This document shows, one piece after another, positions 11,940 to 23,101 of a stretch of 64,000 nucleotides of DNA. The notes below the pieces were generated by a model, which was not told where the DNA came from, ran no database searches, and saw nothing but the letters and a program-made list of their open reading frames with translations. The position numbers were made by a program, and so were the translations under genes. Each line of letters opens with the position of its first letter. The first letter of the stretch is position 1. Location of the stretch: contig QANZ01022950.1 in the NCBI GenBank assembly GCA_003254925.1, positions 32,291 to 96,290 on the forward strand, written 5' to 3'. This DNA is from Chamaecrista fasciculata. Lineage: Eukaryota; Streptophyta; Magnoliopsida; Fabales; Fabaceae.

Positions 11940-13440
11940 AAATCCCTAATCTCTCGTCATTCTTTCTCCTTCATTCCTTCGCCGTGACGGTGACTCCGAT
12001 CGTCGGTCCGTTACACGCTCCGTCGTCTATCGCCGATCCTTCATGGTCCTCCATGCATCTTCAATTTCTCTCAGGTTTCGATTCTCATTTCATTATTTCA
12101 ATTTTAAATGATTTGTTCTGACTTGTGAGAAAGAGAGGTGAGTCTCTTTTTGTGCTCTTTCTCTTTATTTGTCGCCGTGTGTTTCATCCTTCTTCAACTT
12201 TTGTTGCTTGCGATGTTTATGCTCTGTGCTGAATAGGTTATAGGTTTACCACAAAACGGAGTTAAATTGGTACCATGGTTCATTAATCATGAGTCATGAC
12301 CCCTTTCATTCACTTATTCCACTTCATTTAGTTGAAGGTTCGTGGAATTTTTGGTCTGTTTACTGATTTAAAGTTTCAAATGCTTTTGGTTTGTGCTATA
12401 GTGATTTATTTTGAATTTGGTTTGAGTTCATGTCACGAATCTATCTATGATATTCAGAAATTGGACCATTCAGATTAATTGATAGCTTTTTAAGTTATTC
12501 AATGAGATTGATTCAGCTAGATAATCAATCCAAATTAATTATCATTGTATGGTTAATCAAGTTTTGTTAGTCCAACACACAGCTTCAACCATTCAGACAT
12601 GCCTTCGTATATATGAAAATCAAGGATCGTCTCAGGCTTTGAAATATATGTAGCTGCCCTACACCTACACATCTAAGAAACATTGTGTTTGTAATACTTT
12701 TCAACAATATGATGTGATATCTTCTTGCCATACTTTACATTATGCAGGGCAAGGATTTTGCCCTTAGAAGTTACTGGATTAGTGCTCAAAATCACATATG
12801 GAGAAATAAGATAGTCAACCAATCAAATAATTTTCGAGGTTTTATTGAACCAGTCAACGAAAAGAGTCTTATATAATCATATAAACCACATAGTCCCTTC
12901 CAAAATCACTTTGTATGGAAAGATGGTTTAGCGTAAGGGACAAGATTGTTGTATCCTTAAATGGTGTTTTTGCAAGGTTCCTGTCATTGGAAGAGCATTT
13001 GATACTAAATAATGTTCCGTAAAAACATAATAATCCTCATTGATAACTTGTGGGGTGTTTCCAATAAGTGGAATCATTGTGATTCTGAGAAGAATTAATT
13101 ATAAAGGATTAGTAACTGGAAAAGCATCAAGTTTTGAGAAACAGCTCCCCGACATAATCAAACTTTGCTTCCATGGACCCTTTATTTATTTGAATTTTTC
13201 TATTTTTTTTATCATACCTAAAATGAACTGCAAAACATACCAGTCAATAGGCGAGATTAGACTCCCTCATTACTGCAGCAATGCTCTGCTTTAGTTTCGC
13301 TAAGAAATTGGCACTGAAGTTCCTCAATTTTCTGCTGTGAGAGCCAACAGTTCTCATACCTGACTATGGAGAGCATGTAGGCATGTCAACATTTTGAAAT
13401 TGAGTTAAAATTTCGTTGTATTTAGTGTTGTTATAAAGAA
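11940..13440 (+). other. Leader-like sequence and intron-like DNA, no identified gene
   Basis: Immediately after the foldback element is a pyrimidine-rich, higher-GC stretch ending CTCTCAG|GTTTCG (donor at 12075), which looks like a plant 5' UTR exon. The rest to 13440 is AT-rich with no supported coding exon. It may be a non-coding transcript, a dead gene, or an upstream leader of the L7Ae gene. Confidence 0.3.
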
Positions 13441-13453
13441 TTAATTTCATTAA

Positions 13454-13800
13454 GGCAAAAGTACTAATTTCGTCCCCAAATTTTACATCAACTGTGAATT
13501 TCGTCCCATTCTTTTTTTTATGTCAATTTCAACCTCAATATTTCACATTTTCATTAATTTTATATTTTGACCAACTTCTTTCAATAAATTAACGATAAAC
13601 TGCATTCTGCTTTTCAAGCTGGGTCCTAGGATTTGAGTTTATTTTTCTATCAATTTTACATTATATATCATTACTCACGTAGATTTTGTTGATAATATTT
13701 GGCTAAAGTAAGAACAAATGATAAAATTAACGAAAATATGAAACATTAGGAACGAAATTGATAACAAAAAGAGATTGAAGACGAAATTAGTTCTTTTACC
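13454..13800. mobile_element. Non-autonomous Mutator-like TIR element, family 3
   Basis: Begins GGCAAAAGTACTAATTTCGTC and ends GACGAAATTAGTTCTTTTACC. Perfect 9-bp direct repeats TTTCATTAA flank it (13445-13453 and 13801-13809). Length is 347 bp and no protein is encoded. Confidence 0.85.
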
Positions 13801-13809
13801 TTTCATTAA

Positions 13810-14450
13810 TTTGTTTTTAAATGGTTTTCGTTGTTTCCATGAAATTTTATTTTTATTCAAAGATTAATATATCTCAAACAATTTTAAAAGTAAATATAAT
13901 TTTTAAAACCAAACACTAGATTTTGCAAGTTTCTTGAAATATAAAGGTATAACTGTATAAGTGACTTTGCAAATAACATTTTAAAGTTTTAAAATTACAA
14001 GAAATAAAATATAAATTTATTTTTATTGTTATTATATTTTAAAATAATAATAGAAAATCTCCTTTTATAATTTACTCAATTTAATTCTTATTCTATTTTA
14101 AAATTTTTGAATAATATAAAATTAGAAACTAAAAAGTAGTGAATATTTTAAAAGTTATTTAACCTTTTTTTAATTTAATTTGTTTTATTTATTATTTTAT
14201 ATGAAATATTATATTAATACAACATATTATATAATTGAAAGTGATAATTATCAAAATATCCCAAATAAATATCCATATTTTAGAAAGCTTAGCCATTTAA
14301 AAAAAAAATTCATTACTGATCTAGTATATTAGAAAAGTAATTTCTTCATGAATGCATAGATTTCTTATGACATAAATAAAAAAACTTCTTCACATAGATG
14401 CTATCAACTCTGACAAATAAATAACGTCCAAATTAAACTTTCCCGTAAAA
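13810..14450. other. AT-rich DNA upstream of the L7Ae gene leader
   Basis: Very AT-rich with no reading frame. It probably includes the promoter of the downstream leader exon, but no convincing TATA box or motif stands out. Confidence 0.4.
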
Positions 14451-14455
14451 TTTCT

Positions 14456-14578
14456 TGCCCTAATGCCATAGGCAGTGCCGCCTTCACAAATTTCACTTCG
14501 TCTTCTCACTTCATTTTTGAAGAGCACAACGAAGTCCAACGCAAAAATACTCCATCGTCATCTGCCTCTGCCTCTCAG
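14456..14578 (+). other. Putative 5' UTR exon of the L7Ae-fold gene
   Basis: A locally GC- and CT-richer stretch ending GCCTCTCAG|GTCTCT, a typical plant leader exon and donor. Sequence from the following intron resumes at 20389, past the Helitron, and leads to the coding exons at 21280. I therefore assign this leader to the L7Ae-fold gene, giving a leader intron of about 6.7 kb (14579-21242). The 5' end is not determined, and no transcript evidence is available. Confidence 0.4.
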
Positions 14579-14777
14579 GTCTCTTATCATTATCTTCCAA
14601 CTTGAAGATTACTAGCTACGTGATTGTTTCTTAATCTAAAAGTTACGATTTCGGGAATAACGTTATGGCATGGTCATCAGCTCGTGAATCATAAACATAA
14701 TTTGTGAATTGGAATCGTTTTGCTTCTGAATGGAGACGAACCGTGAGAGTCGAATCTCGGACTGAACGATTTTTATA

Positions 14778-15015
14778 ACTAGGCGTGTTTTCTCCTTCCT
14801 TCTGATCGAAACAGAGTTCTAACTGTAACTAGTGATTTATGTCAGTTAATCCATTGTTTTTTTTATTTCTAAATCGTTCTACACTGATTTTTCTATCTCT
14901 TTCTTCTCAATCATCATTCAACTAGGCATGTTTTCTCCTTCGTTCTGATCAAAGCATAGTTCTAACAGTAACTAGTGATTTATGCCAGTTAATCCACTGT
15001 TTCTTTATTTCTAAA
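14778..15015 (+). repeat. Tandem duplication of about 142 bp, second unit interrupted
   Basis: Unit 1 starts at 14778 (aactaggcgtgttttctcct) and unit 2 at 14920 (aactaggcatgttttctcct). Unit 2 stops at 15015 in '...tttatttctaaa'. The missing remainder (tcg.tct...ctgatttttctatct) is found at 20389-20437 at roughly 85% identity. The intervening DNA is therefore an insertion. Confidence 0.75.
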
Positions 15016-15019
15016 CTAG

Positions 15020-17114
15020 TAAAAAGCACGTGCGTTGCACATGTGTAATATATTTAATTTTACTTTAAAAATAATATATTATTGATTACTAAAAAAATTA
15101 TTTAATAAATAATGTTAATAAAGAATGATTTAAAACTTAATAATGTTAATAAAGTAAATTTGTCTCTTTTAAACAAATGTCTATTAAGTTTATTTTTTTA
15201 AAAAGTCTCAAAAAATAAAATAAAACTACACATTCTTTATATTTTATCTTCAAGTTTGATAATGATGCATGCTCTTAAATAGTTTCCTTATTTTATTTAT
15301 TACCCATTAATTTTCATAATTCATAAAGACACTTGGATAAATCTCATGCTAAAACATTAAATTAATTTTGTAAAAATATATAACCTTATTGTAAATTCTT
15401 CCACTTGGAGAAACAAGGTTATGCCACTTCTCCTTTTAGTAGTGGGTTGGGCATCATCACAATGTTGATGACAAATCTTCTTTAAGTTAATTCACAATTC
15501 TTCATTCAATTTCGTATAAAATTCTCAAACCACACTTAAGAGAAAAAGACAAGCTAGATTGGGAGTTTTTGTTGTACGATGAATAATATGTATACCTAAA
15601 TTCTTAATTTGTATTTATGTTAATCTTTGGCATATTAAAATAAAAGTTGGTAAATAATATAATTTTCAGTATTAAATCATATGTGATTCTCATTCATGAA
15701 ACCTCAAATTAGTTGTGGTTTTGTTAAATATAAACTGATTTGAGTTTTTAGAAATAAAATATTATCCCACACACCCTTTAAAACATTTAGAGTAAAATGT
15801 ATACAACTCTTCAAATTGTAATTATTGAGTAAAAAATTTCATAAAATATAAAAAAGTAACTACGTTTTTTAGCTTCTCATATTATATAAAAAATCTCAAT
15901 TTATCAAAAAACATTTTAGTTGTATTATTAATAATATAACGATTATTCATTGTAAGTTTTGATGTGTAATAATAATTAGATAGTAAAAAGTGATTTATAA
16001 TAAAAATAATAATAAAAGAATATTTCGTATATTTTAAGCAATATTTTATGTATAACAAGGAAACTCGTCATTGAAATAAAATCATTATCACTCTTCCACT
16101 TTTAATTTTCACAAATTTATTCATTCCATTAATTAGAATGATGTGTTCTTAATTGAGTTACTATTAACATTGTTTTTTTTTGTTGATACAACAATTATTG
16201 ATTACAATGCATATTGATGTACATTTTCTTTTGGTAAGGAAAAAAGAAATTAGGCAACATGATTAAAATATCATAAGAATTAAACCGATAAATACTTAAA
16301 GAAATATTAAATTAACAAAGATTGAAAATGGTAAAATAATATTTGGTAAAATACTTAAGAATAAATTATTAAACAATAATTTTTTATTTGTATTATATAG
16401 TAAAATAAATAAATAAATAAAAGTACAATAAATTACAAAAATGAACGGTTTTGGCAAAATAATTTGCTATAAACATGAGTAAACTTCTTCTTTACACTAT
16501 TAGCTACGTGGCTTCTTTTACCAATAGATTAAAATGTAGGGTTGAGGTTTAAGAACAGTAGAAAACAGCATGAAAGTTGGACAGTAGAGGATCCACAGCT
16601 AACCTCATTTAATATTTTTACCATTTCAATTGTATTACTCTTTATATTAATATTTCGAATATAGCAATATAGTCTATCTATCATCAATCTAAGGGAAGTA
16701 GTTCCTCTATAATGGACTAATTATGTATTCCTTTTTCAAAAAACATCCAAACAAAACATTTTTAAAATTTTGTCCCTTCAAGTCCATTTTAGATGTTCAC
16801 GGATAGGGTCTGGTTACCTTTCAACCGGACTCAAGACCCAGCTTGGTCAGACCCGAGTTGAGCCACTGAGCTCGATTGAGCCAAAACTTTTTATATATTT
16901 TAAATTTGTATAAATTAATGAAATAATTAATTATGGATTAGTTTAATGATATTTTTATTAATAAAGACATTTAATTAAATTATTTTTTAAAAAATGATGA
17001 TTTAATTGGAATTAATTATATATTTTATGTATTTTTTAATATATAATTAATATATATGTTTTAACAATTAAAAATATTAAATAGTAAATAATATAAATAT
17101 ATAATTTTATATAA
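15020..17114. other. Left part of the Helitron, no genes seen
   Basis: Strongly AT-rich with no reading frame of note. 16795-16880 holds a short GC-richer segment (ggactcaagacccagcttgg) resembling degenerate 'accggttcgagtc' repeats common in plant intergenic DNA. Confidence 0.5.
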
Positions 17115-17123
17115 TATAAATTT

Positions 17124-18593
17124 TGCAAAAAACCCTTTCGTGCCCCTAACGTTTGCGGTCATTTTCAGTTATGCCCCTAACGTTTCATTTGTGTCAGTTG
17201 TACGCCCAATGTGAAACGTTAGTTTCAATTATGCCCTCGACTTTGATTCAATGCTGATGTGTCAATTTTTTTTTTTTTTTCTGAATTGAACATGTGGCAA
17301 GATGGTTGGATAAATAAAACATCTCTGATTTATTTTTTATCCACCATGGCATTTCCTACGTGGATTTACATTCACTAAACCAAAAAATTACTTCATCTTT
17401 TCATCTTCATTTACGCAGGCTGATGGTGGATAAAAAACCTGAATTTTATACATTGCAATGTGTGACCTAATTTAAGAAGCCTATCTCATTGTTAGTTTAA
17501 TCTTTTCATCTGCGAATACTACAGTGTATACATTGCAATGTTTGACCTAATTTATCGAAATTATTTGTTGCATTCTTGATTGAATGTTTAGAGGTGTAAT
17601 TTGCGAATCCAGATTACATCTTGACAAATCTTGATATTGAGTTGGAAATTTTGGTTTATCTGTTGTTTCTTGATAATTTGCTTATTGAGTATTTCTTCAA
17701 AAGTGATTTGCTGAAATTATTCATCTGCCGTTGAGTACATCTTCGTTTTGTGGTTTAGAATACAATGATTGCTCTTATATGCGATTGAAATTCAGAACAA
17801 CGAGCATATTCGTTCATCGTAGCTTTGACTATTTGATTTGCTGTTATTTGAGCTTGTTCTTGCGAAATTAGTTCATCGATTATCAATTTCGGTTCTCTTA
17901 CTCCTATTTGCCGTAATCAATTTTGGAAAACACTCAATTTTTCCTGAAGATCTGAAATTCATAGCGATGGTTTGAATTTTGGCGTTATTTTTCGATTGCT
18001 TCGATTGATCCTTTTTTTGGACTCGTTTTGCAAATCTGTTTCCACAAATCTCGTTCTCTCATCGAATCGATGCGGAGCAGTGTTTGTTTTGCCGTAAACG
18101 ACGTCAGAAACGGCAATTTCCGACGGGTTGTATCTCCGGTCCGTTTTTTGGACAGTCGGGTCACTCAACCCGACAGAGGTTGAAGATGACCTCTTCGCTC
18201 ATTTTACATTTCTGGTCCTATCTTGTTTTAGTCTTTTGCGTTTTGGTCCCAGCGACTAATAAACAAAAAGAATTTTGCAAAAAAATAAAAAAGAATTTTG
18301 CAAAAAATCTGAATTTTTTGGTTTAGTGAATGTAAATCCACGTAGGAAATGCCATGATGGATAAAAAATAAAACAGGGATGTTTTATTTATCCAGTCATC
18401 TTGCCACATGTTCAATTCAGAAAAAACAAATTGACACATAAGTAAAAAAAATTGACACATCAGCATTGAGTCAAAGTTGGGGACATAATTGAAACTAACG
18501 TTTTACATTGGGGGCACAACTGACACAAATGAAACGTTAGGGGCATAACTGAAAATGACCGCAAATGTTAGGGGCACAAAAGGGTCTTTTGCC
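17124..18593. mobile_element. Mutator-like element, family 1, with about 0.9 kb of foreign interior (Pack-MULE candidate)
   Basis: Ends are (T)GCAAAAAACCCTTTCGTGCC and GGGGCACAAAAGGGTCTTTTGCC, flanked by perfect 9-bp repeats TATAAATTT (17115-17123 and 18594-18602). The TIR arms are about 280 bp. Between them (about 17400-18300) lies unrelated, less AT-rich DNA, including GTAAACGACGTCAGAAACGG and similar phrases near 18090-18180 that look like a captured leader or exon fragment. Two direct repeats, TACATTGCAATGTNTGACCT, occur near 17448 and 17528. No transposase is encoded. Confidence 0.8.
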
Positions 18594-18607
18594 TATAAAT
18601 TTTTTAA

Positions 18608-19165
18608 GGCGAAAGACCCTCTCGTGCCCCTAACGTTTGCGGTGATTTTCAGTTATGCCGCTAACATTTCATTTGTGTCAGTTGTGCCCCCAATGTGAAC
18701 TATTAGTTTCAATTATACCCCCAATTGTGCCCCCAAGGTGAATAAAGTTTAGGGTTTTAGGTTTTTGAACCCTACTCTTGCGCACCCGAAGGTGAAGAAA
18801 GAAAGCTAGGGAAATTTAGGATTTTTGACTGCTATAAGGCTTATGAAGATGAAGATGAAGATGTCAAAAAAAATTTTAGGGTAGTAATTTTTTGGTTTAG
18901 AAAATATAAATCCACGTAGGAAATGTCATGGTGGATAAAAAAGAAATCAAGGATGTTTTATTTATCCAGTTATCTTGCCACATATTTATTTCAAAACAAA
19001 AAATTGACACACAAGTAAAAAAAATTAACACATCAGCATTGAGTCAAAGTTGGGGACATAATTGAAAATAATGTTTCACATTGGGAGCACAACTGACACA
19101 AATGAAACGTTAGGGGCATAATTGAAAATGACCGCAAATGTTAGGGGCAAAAAGGGTCTTTTGCC
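18608..19165. mobile_element. Mutator-like element, family 1, adjacent copy
   Basis: Ends GGCGAAAGACCCTCTCGTGC and GGCAAAAAGGGTCTTTTGCC are the same family as 8471-9011 and share its interior. It has no target-site duplication of its own. Instead its right flank TATAAATTGTTTAA matches the right flank of the preceding element (18594-18607) at 13 of 14 positions. This suggests the pair arose by duplication rather than independent insertion. Confidence 0.75.
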
Positions 19166-19188
19166 TATAAATTGTTTAAAAATAAAAA

Positions 19189-19615
19189 GGGGTAAATTAC
19201 ACTTTGGTACCCTGTGGTTTGACCCTATTTCACTTTGATACCCTGTGGTTTGAAACCTGACACTTTGGCTGTGGTATTATCCATTAACACTTTGGTACCC
19301 TTTGGAGCTATTTTGTAATTTTAACCATAATAAATGTTGTAAAAATTACATATTGACCCCAAATTTTTTATAAAGTTTTCATTTCAGTCCCTAAATAATA
19401 TGTATTCAGGAACCTATTTGTAATTTTTTAAAAAAATTTTGGGGTCAATATGTACTTTTTGAAAAATTTGTTATGGTTAAAATTACAAAATAGCTCCAAA
19501 GGGTACCAAAGTGTTAATGGAGAATACCACAGGGTACCAAAGTGTCAAGTTTCAAACCACAGGGTACCAAAGTGAAATAGGGTCAAACCACAGGGTACCA
19601 AAGTGTAATTTACAC
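19189..19615. mobile_element. Foldback Mutator-like element, family 2, second copy
   Basis: Same family as 11521-11917, with arms built of 'actttggtaccctgtggttt' modules. The probable 9-bp target-site duplication is AAATAAAAA / AAAAAAAAA (8 of 9). It ends about 25 bp before a leader-like sequence, as the first copy does. Confidence 0.75.
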
Positions 19616-19639
19616 AAAAAAAAAAAAAACACTAACCTC

Positions 19640-20388
19640 TTGCCAAGCCCCAACCCTAACCTCTGTCGAGAAAGGCAGAGAAGGCGCAAGTGAGAGGAGA
19701 GGAGCAACGAGCGAGAGAAGTCGGAAAACGCCTGTTAGTCAGAATATTTATCCCAACAACGCCGCTTGTCGTCGTCGCTAATCTCTTCGTCTCTGCTTCT
19801 TTCAGGTTTTGCTTCCTTCTTTTAAAATTTTCGTGAATTCGTCTGCATTTTGTGATGTTCATCTTTCTTCGCACATCCTAACTGCAATCTCATATATAGT
19901 TATAAATAAAATTAACTTAATGGTTGTATTATCTTGTGATTGGAATGAAGACATTGACATCTTGCTGCCCGTTTCCACAAATCTCTTTTATTAAGTACTG
20001 TAATTGAAGTAATCACATATCGGCAGATGAATTTTGCTGAAGTGATCTATTTCATCGGTGATGATTGTGAATACGGTCAGCCCTACTTGGAGTCATTTTT
20101 TGTTTTGTTGGAACTTAAAAGGTTACTAAAGATTGAGACGATGTAACTTTTCCTTATGGGTGCCAAATGTGATGGGTGCCAAATGTTATGATTTGAGTTT
20201 TAGAGCAATTAAAGAGAAAGACGCAATGATTTTCCAAGGGGTTGGAGTTGCCCAAGTGGCTATGTTGTCAATTTTGTCCTTTTTAAGTCCTTTTCAACTA
20301 CAGATATTTGTTGTAGAAATAGAAAGATCACAAGGGCAATTTCAGAAAACAAATTTGTAAACAACTTGCTCTTTTAAAGTAGAAAAGA
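19640..20388 (+). other. Leader-like exon and intron-like DNA inside the Helitron
   Basis: 19640-19805 is GC-richer, pyrimidine-rich near its end and closes TTCTTTCAG|GTTTTG, like a plant 5' UTR exon with donor. It could be a gene fragment captured by the Helitron, and could act as an alternative leader for the L7Ae-fold gene downstream. The remainder has no coding exon; the tandem phrase GGGTGCCAAATGTGAT occurs near 20157-20185. Confidence 0.35.
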
Positions 20389-21279
20389 TCGGTCTGTGCT
20401 GATTTTTCTATCTCTTTCTTCTCAATCACCGTTCAACTTTTGATCAGATTCAGAAGCATCAAGTCAACTTCCTTTCTGAATCTCTGATAATCTCTCATTC
20501 TTCTCACGGTTTTATGGTGGATCGATGTACTTGTTTTTCTTCGTAGACTCATTTTTGTCTAGTTATAAACATTTTTGCAAAAATCGATGTGTCAATTTAT
20601 TTGTATTGATTATATTTTACTGCATTTTCTTAAATATATATTTGCTATTCTACCAGCCTTCTATATGTGATAATTCTGAAGCATTATATGTAGTTTGTTC
20701 ATTGATTTCAGTGTGTCTTTCTATTGTTAAGTTTTCGATGATGAAGTTGAAAGAGTTTTAGAAAGATTTGGTTTACTCAGTTATGTAGTTAAATTAACGA
20801 AAATAAGAGTTCTTCTGTACATTGATTTGGTAACGTTGCATTGGCAAAAAGTCATTTTATGGACTTGACTCTTGTGGCTAGATTGAATGGACTCTTCGAT
20901 TAATTGCTTAATGAGTAGTAATTCAGAAGTTATTTTATGGATTTCTTAACTGATCTTATCATTCTAGTGTTTTTGAAAAACTTGACAAGTTTGAATGTAA
21001 CATAACCTTAATGAGTTAGAGGACAACATATTGCTGTAAAACGCTTTCCAAATTGTAGCAGATTGTTGCATACTTGCATTCTATTTTGTTTATGTGCTCA
21101 AAGAATTCAGAAGTTTGTAATAGTATATAAGAAAATATTGAATTGGTGATGATGTGTTGATGATCTCATGATCTGACCTTGGTCAGACCTCTGACTTGTG
21201 ACCTGGTCCCTTCTCCAAGTTAATGTGTTTGATGTGCCTTAGGTCTTCTGCTGAACCTAGGAAACGTGGAAAGTAGGCC
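20389..21279 (+). other. 3' part of the leader intron and short 5' UTR of the L7Ae-fold gene
   Basis: Resumes the interrupted intron sequence after the Helitron. The acceptor GCCTTAG at 21242 precedes a 37-base 5' UTR with an in-frame TAG directly upstream of the ATG. No coding sequence is seen in the intron part. Confidence 0.5.
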
Positions 21280-22620
21280 ATGCCCTCTAAAACTAGTGGC
21301 AGAGCTCCTAAGAATCATGTCAAAGACTCCATCTCAAGCTTTGCTTTACAAGAAAAAAAGTATGCTGCCGCTTCTTATATTAATTTGTTATTATATGATT
21401 ATGCATGAAGGTAACCAAGTTGTGAATGTTTTCTTTTTGGTACTTCTTATTATTTTGTTGCTTCTGTTGTCTTCTCCTAAACTATTATTATCATCATTTT
21501 CTTCGATTAAACTTTTACAATTTACAGCTGCTATGAAGGAGAACGTCTCTCCAATCTGTTGCAGTCAATTCAGAGGTAACATATTTTTTCTGATTTACAT
21601 TCGTATATTAGTATGTGTAATTAATCTGAAAAAATGTATTTGGCCAAAAAGAATCTGCAAACATGATCTGCTTGACAATGTTATTCAATAAATTTGAATG
21701 AAGAATCAACCTTTTAATGACTGGACTACCTCTCACTTGAGCAAATATCAAATCACATGCTTCTTTTCTATTTTTTTTTAAATTGAAGATTCTGTTGAAC
21801 AGGAAGATTGATTTAGCAAGAACCTTAGATGGAAATTCCTTACCGGAGAAAATATGGTTAAAGGTCTACTTTCTCCCTGGTTTACTTGAACAGAAACTTG
21901 TGAACAATTTTGGAAAACTTGCATAGTTCTGTAACCCTTTCGTGATTTTTTGCAGCAACAATTTTCTGTGGGGGTGAATGATGTGACTCGTGTCCTTGAG
22001 CGCATGACTCCATGCGATCAATCTACTTCTGGTTCGTCTTTAAGTAGCAGCAACAATAGAGCGTCTTCAGTCAAATTTCAGGTCGGTTCCCTATATTATA
22101 GGTTTGGGGGTTATCTACTTAAAAATCGTTTGATTCCTCGGTTTGGTCTTCTCTGTTTTTTCCTGCATTTTAACTCGTATTCCTCCTTTTTGTAACCATG
22201 TGTAACACATTATTATGAATGTCCATTGCTCTCAAGCATAAGTTCTGTTAAAAGTATTTTGCGTTATTTTTATTTAACGTTTAGAGAGGCCTTGAAATGC
22301 AGGCAGTGCTTGTAGCTTCTGATTGTAACCCACGATGGTTGATTAAACATCTGCCAAGCTTGGCTTCATCAAGGAATGTGCCCTTGATTTTCGTTAGAGA
22401 TAAAAAAGAAGGTTCCTTGAGATTAGGGGAGCTTTTAAAACTGAAAACTGCTATTGCTGTTGGAGTTAAGGTGATGCTTTTACCTCTTACTTTGTTGAGT
22501 ACTTTGTTGTTATATGATATCCTATTTATGTTCTAAGAAACGCAGGCCAAAGGAAACGCTGTTAATAAACTTCTTGAAAAAGTCCTTCAAGGAGACATAG
22601 CTGAAGTTGGACCTGACTGA
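21280..22620 (+). CDS. L7Ae/L30e/S12e/Gadd45-fold RNA-binding family protein
   Basis: Six coding exons join in frame: 21280-21359, 21528-21575, 21803-21863, 21956-22081, 22303-22470 and 22546-22620, giving 185 residues. The ATG at 21280 is preceded by an in-frame stop. Diagnostic stretches are LPEKIWLKQQFSVGVNDVTR (about 56-74) and AVLVASDCNPRWLIKHLPSL (106-125), followed by PLIFVRDKKEGSLRLGELL and TAIAVGVKAKGNAVNKLLE. These form the compact L7Ae/L30e fold that binds kink-turn RNA; in yeast and animals the nearest functional analogues are POP3/RPP38 of RNase P/MRP. A role in plant RNase P is inference. From memory this is the At4g01790 orthologue, adjacent to SECA1 there as here. The gene converges on SECA1, with stop codons 482 bp apart. 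Confidence 0.85.
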
Positions 22621-23101
22621 CCAACTTAAGCTGGAAGATCAGATATGCCGAATGATGATCAAAGGACTGATGTAGAAATGGAATAGATCCATACGACCAA
22701 TTTGGCTAAGTTTTTCTTTACTGGAGTTTCTTAAGTTACTTTGCAATCTCCCCCTATTTTTTTTTTTTTTTAAAGACGAAGAAACAAATTCGATTTTCAA
22801 TATCAAACAGCTTTGTACATAACGGGCCTATGTAAGAGAAAGTAGTTAAAGACTTAGAGATTAGCCTTTTACGACTTTAAAGCCTCTCCTAATGTCTTAA
22901 ATTTTTGTGCTAGTATTCCATTTGTGAGGTGCCATATATATTAAATGATAGCTTTACAATCAAAATTCACACAGGCCGAGCTACAGAGTGAATGGTAAAC
23001 AAGCATGCATGACCAGCTGGAGATTCACAAGTTGGTCCTGTCCGCTGAATATCTTGGCGGAAATCTGATATCTCGACGTGTATTGACACGTGGACTCTCA
23101 C
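22621..23101. other. Intergenic region between convergent L7Ae-fold and SECA1 genes
   Basis: Holds the 3' UTRs of both genes in about 480 bp. A poly(T) run at 22759-22771 is present. No additional gene is visible. Confidence 0.6.

Larger units (their letters stand above)
15016..20388 (-). mobile_element. Helitron, non-autonomous, 5.4 kb, inserted in the leader intron
   Basis: Read on the minus strand it starts TCTTTTCTACTTTAAAAGAG (from 20388) and ends TTTTTACTAG (at 15016). About 10 bases before the end is an imperfect hairpin, GCACATGTGCAACGCACGTGC. It sits exactly between A (15015) and T (20389) of an interrupted tandem repeat, with no target duplication. The TC start, subterminal hairpin, CTRR end and A/T target are all the structural criteria for Helitrons. 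No Rep/helicase protein is visible, so it is non-autonomous. It carries nested elements at 17124-18593, 18608-19165 and 19189-19615 and a leader-like segment at about 19640-19805. Confidence 0.75.

Noticed and set aside
13257-13376. Minus-strand 39-codon frame (MLSIVRYENCWLSQQKIEEL...) that looks protein-like
   Set aside because: No homologue recognised, no flanking exon in frame and no promoter context. It could be a gene remnant but is short enough to occur by chance.
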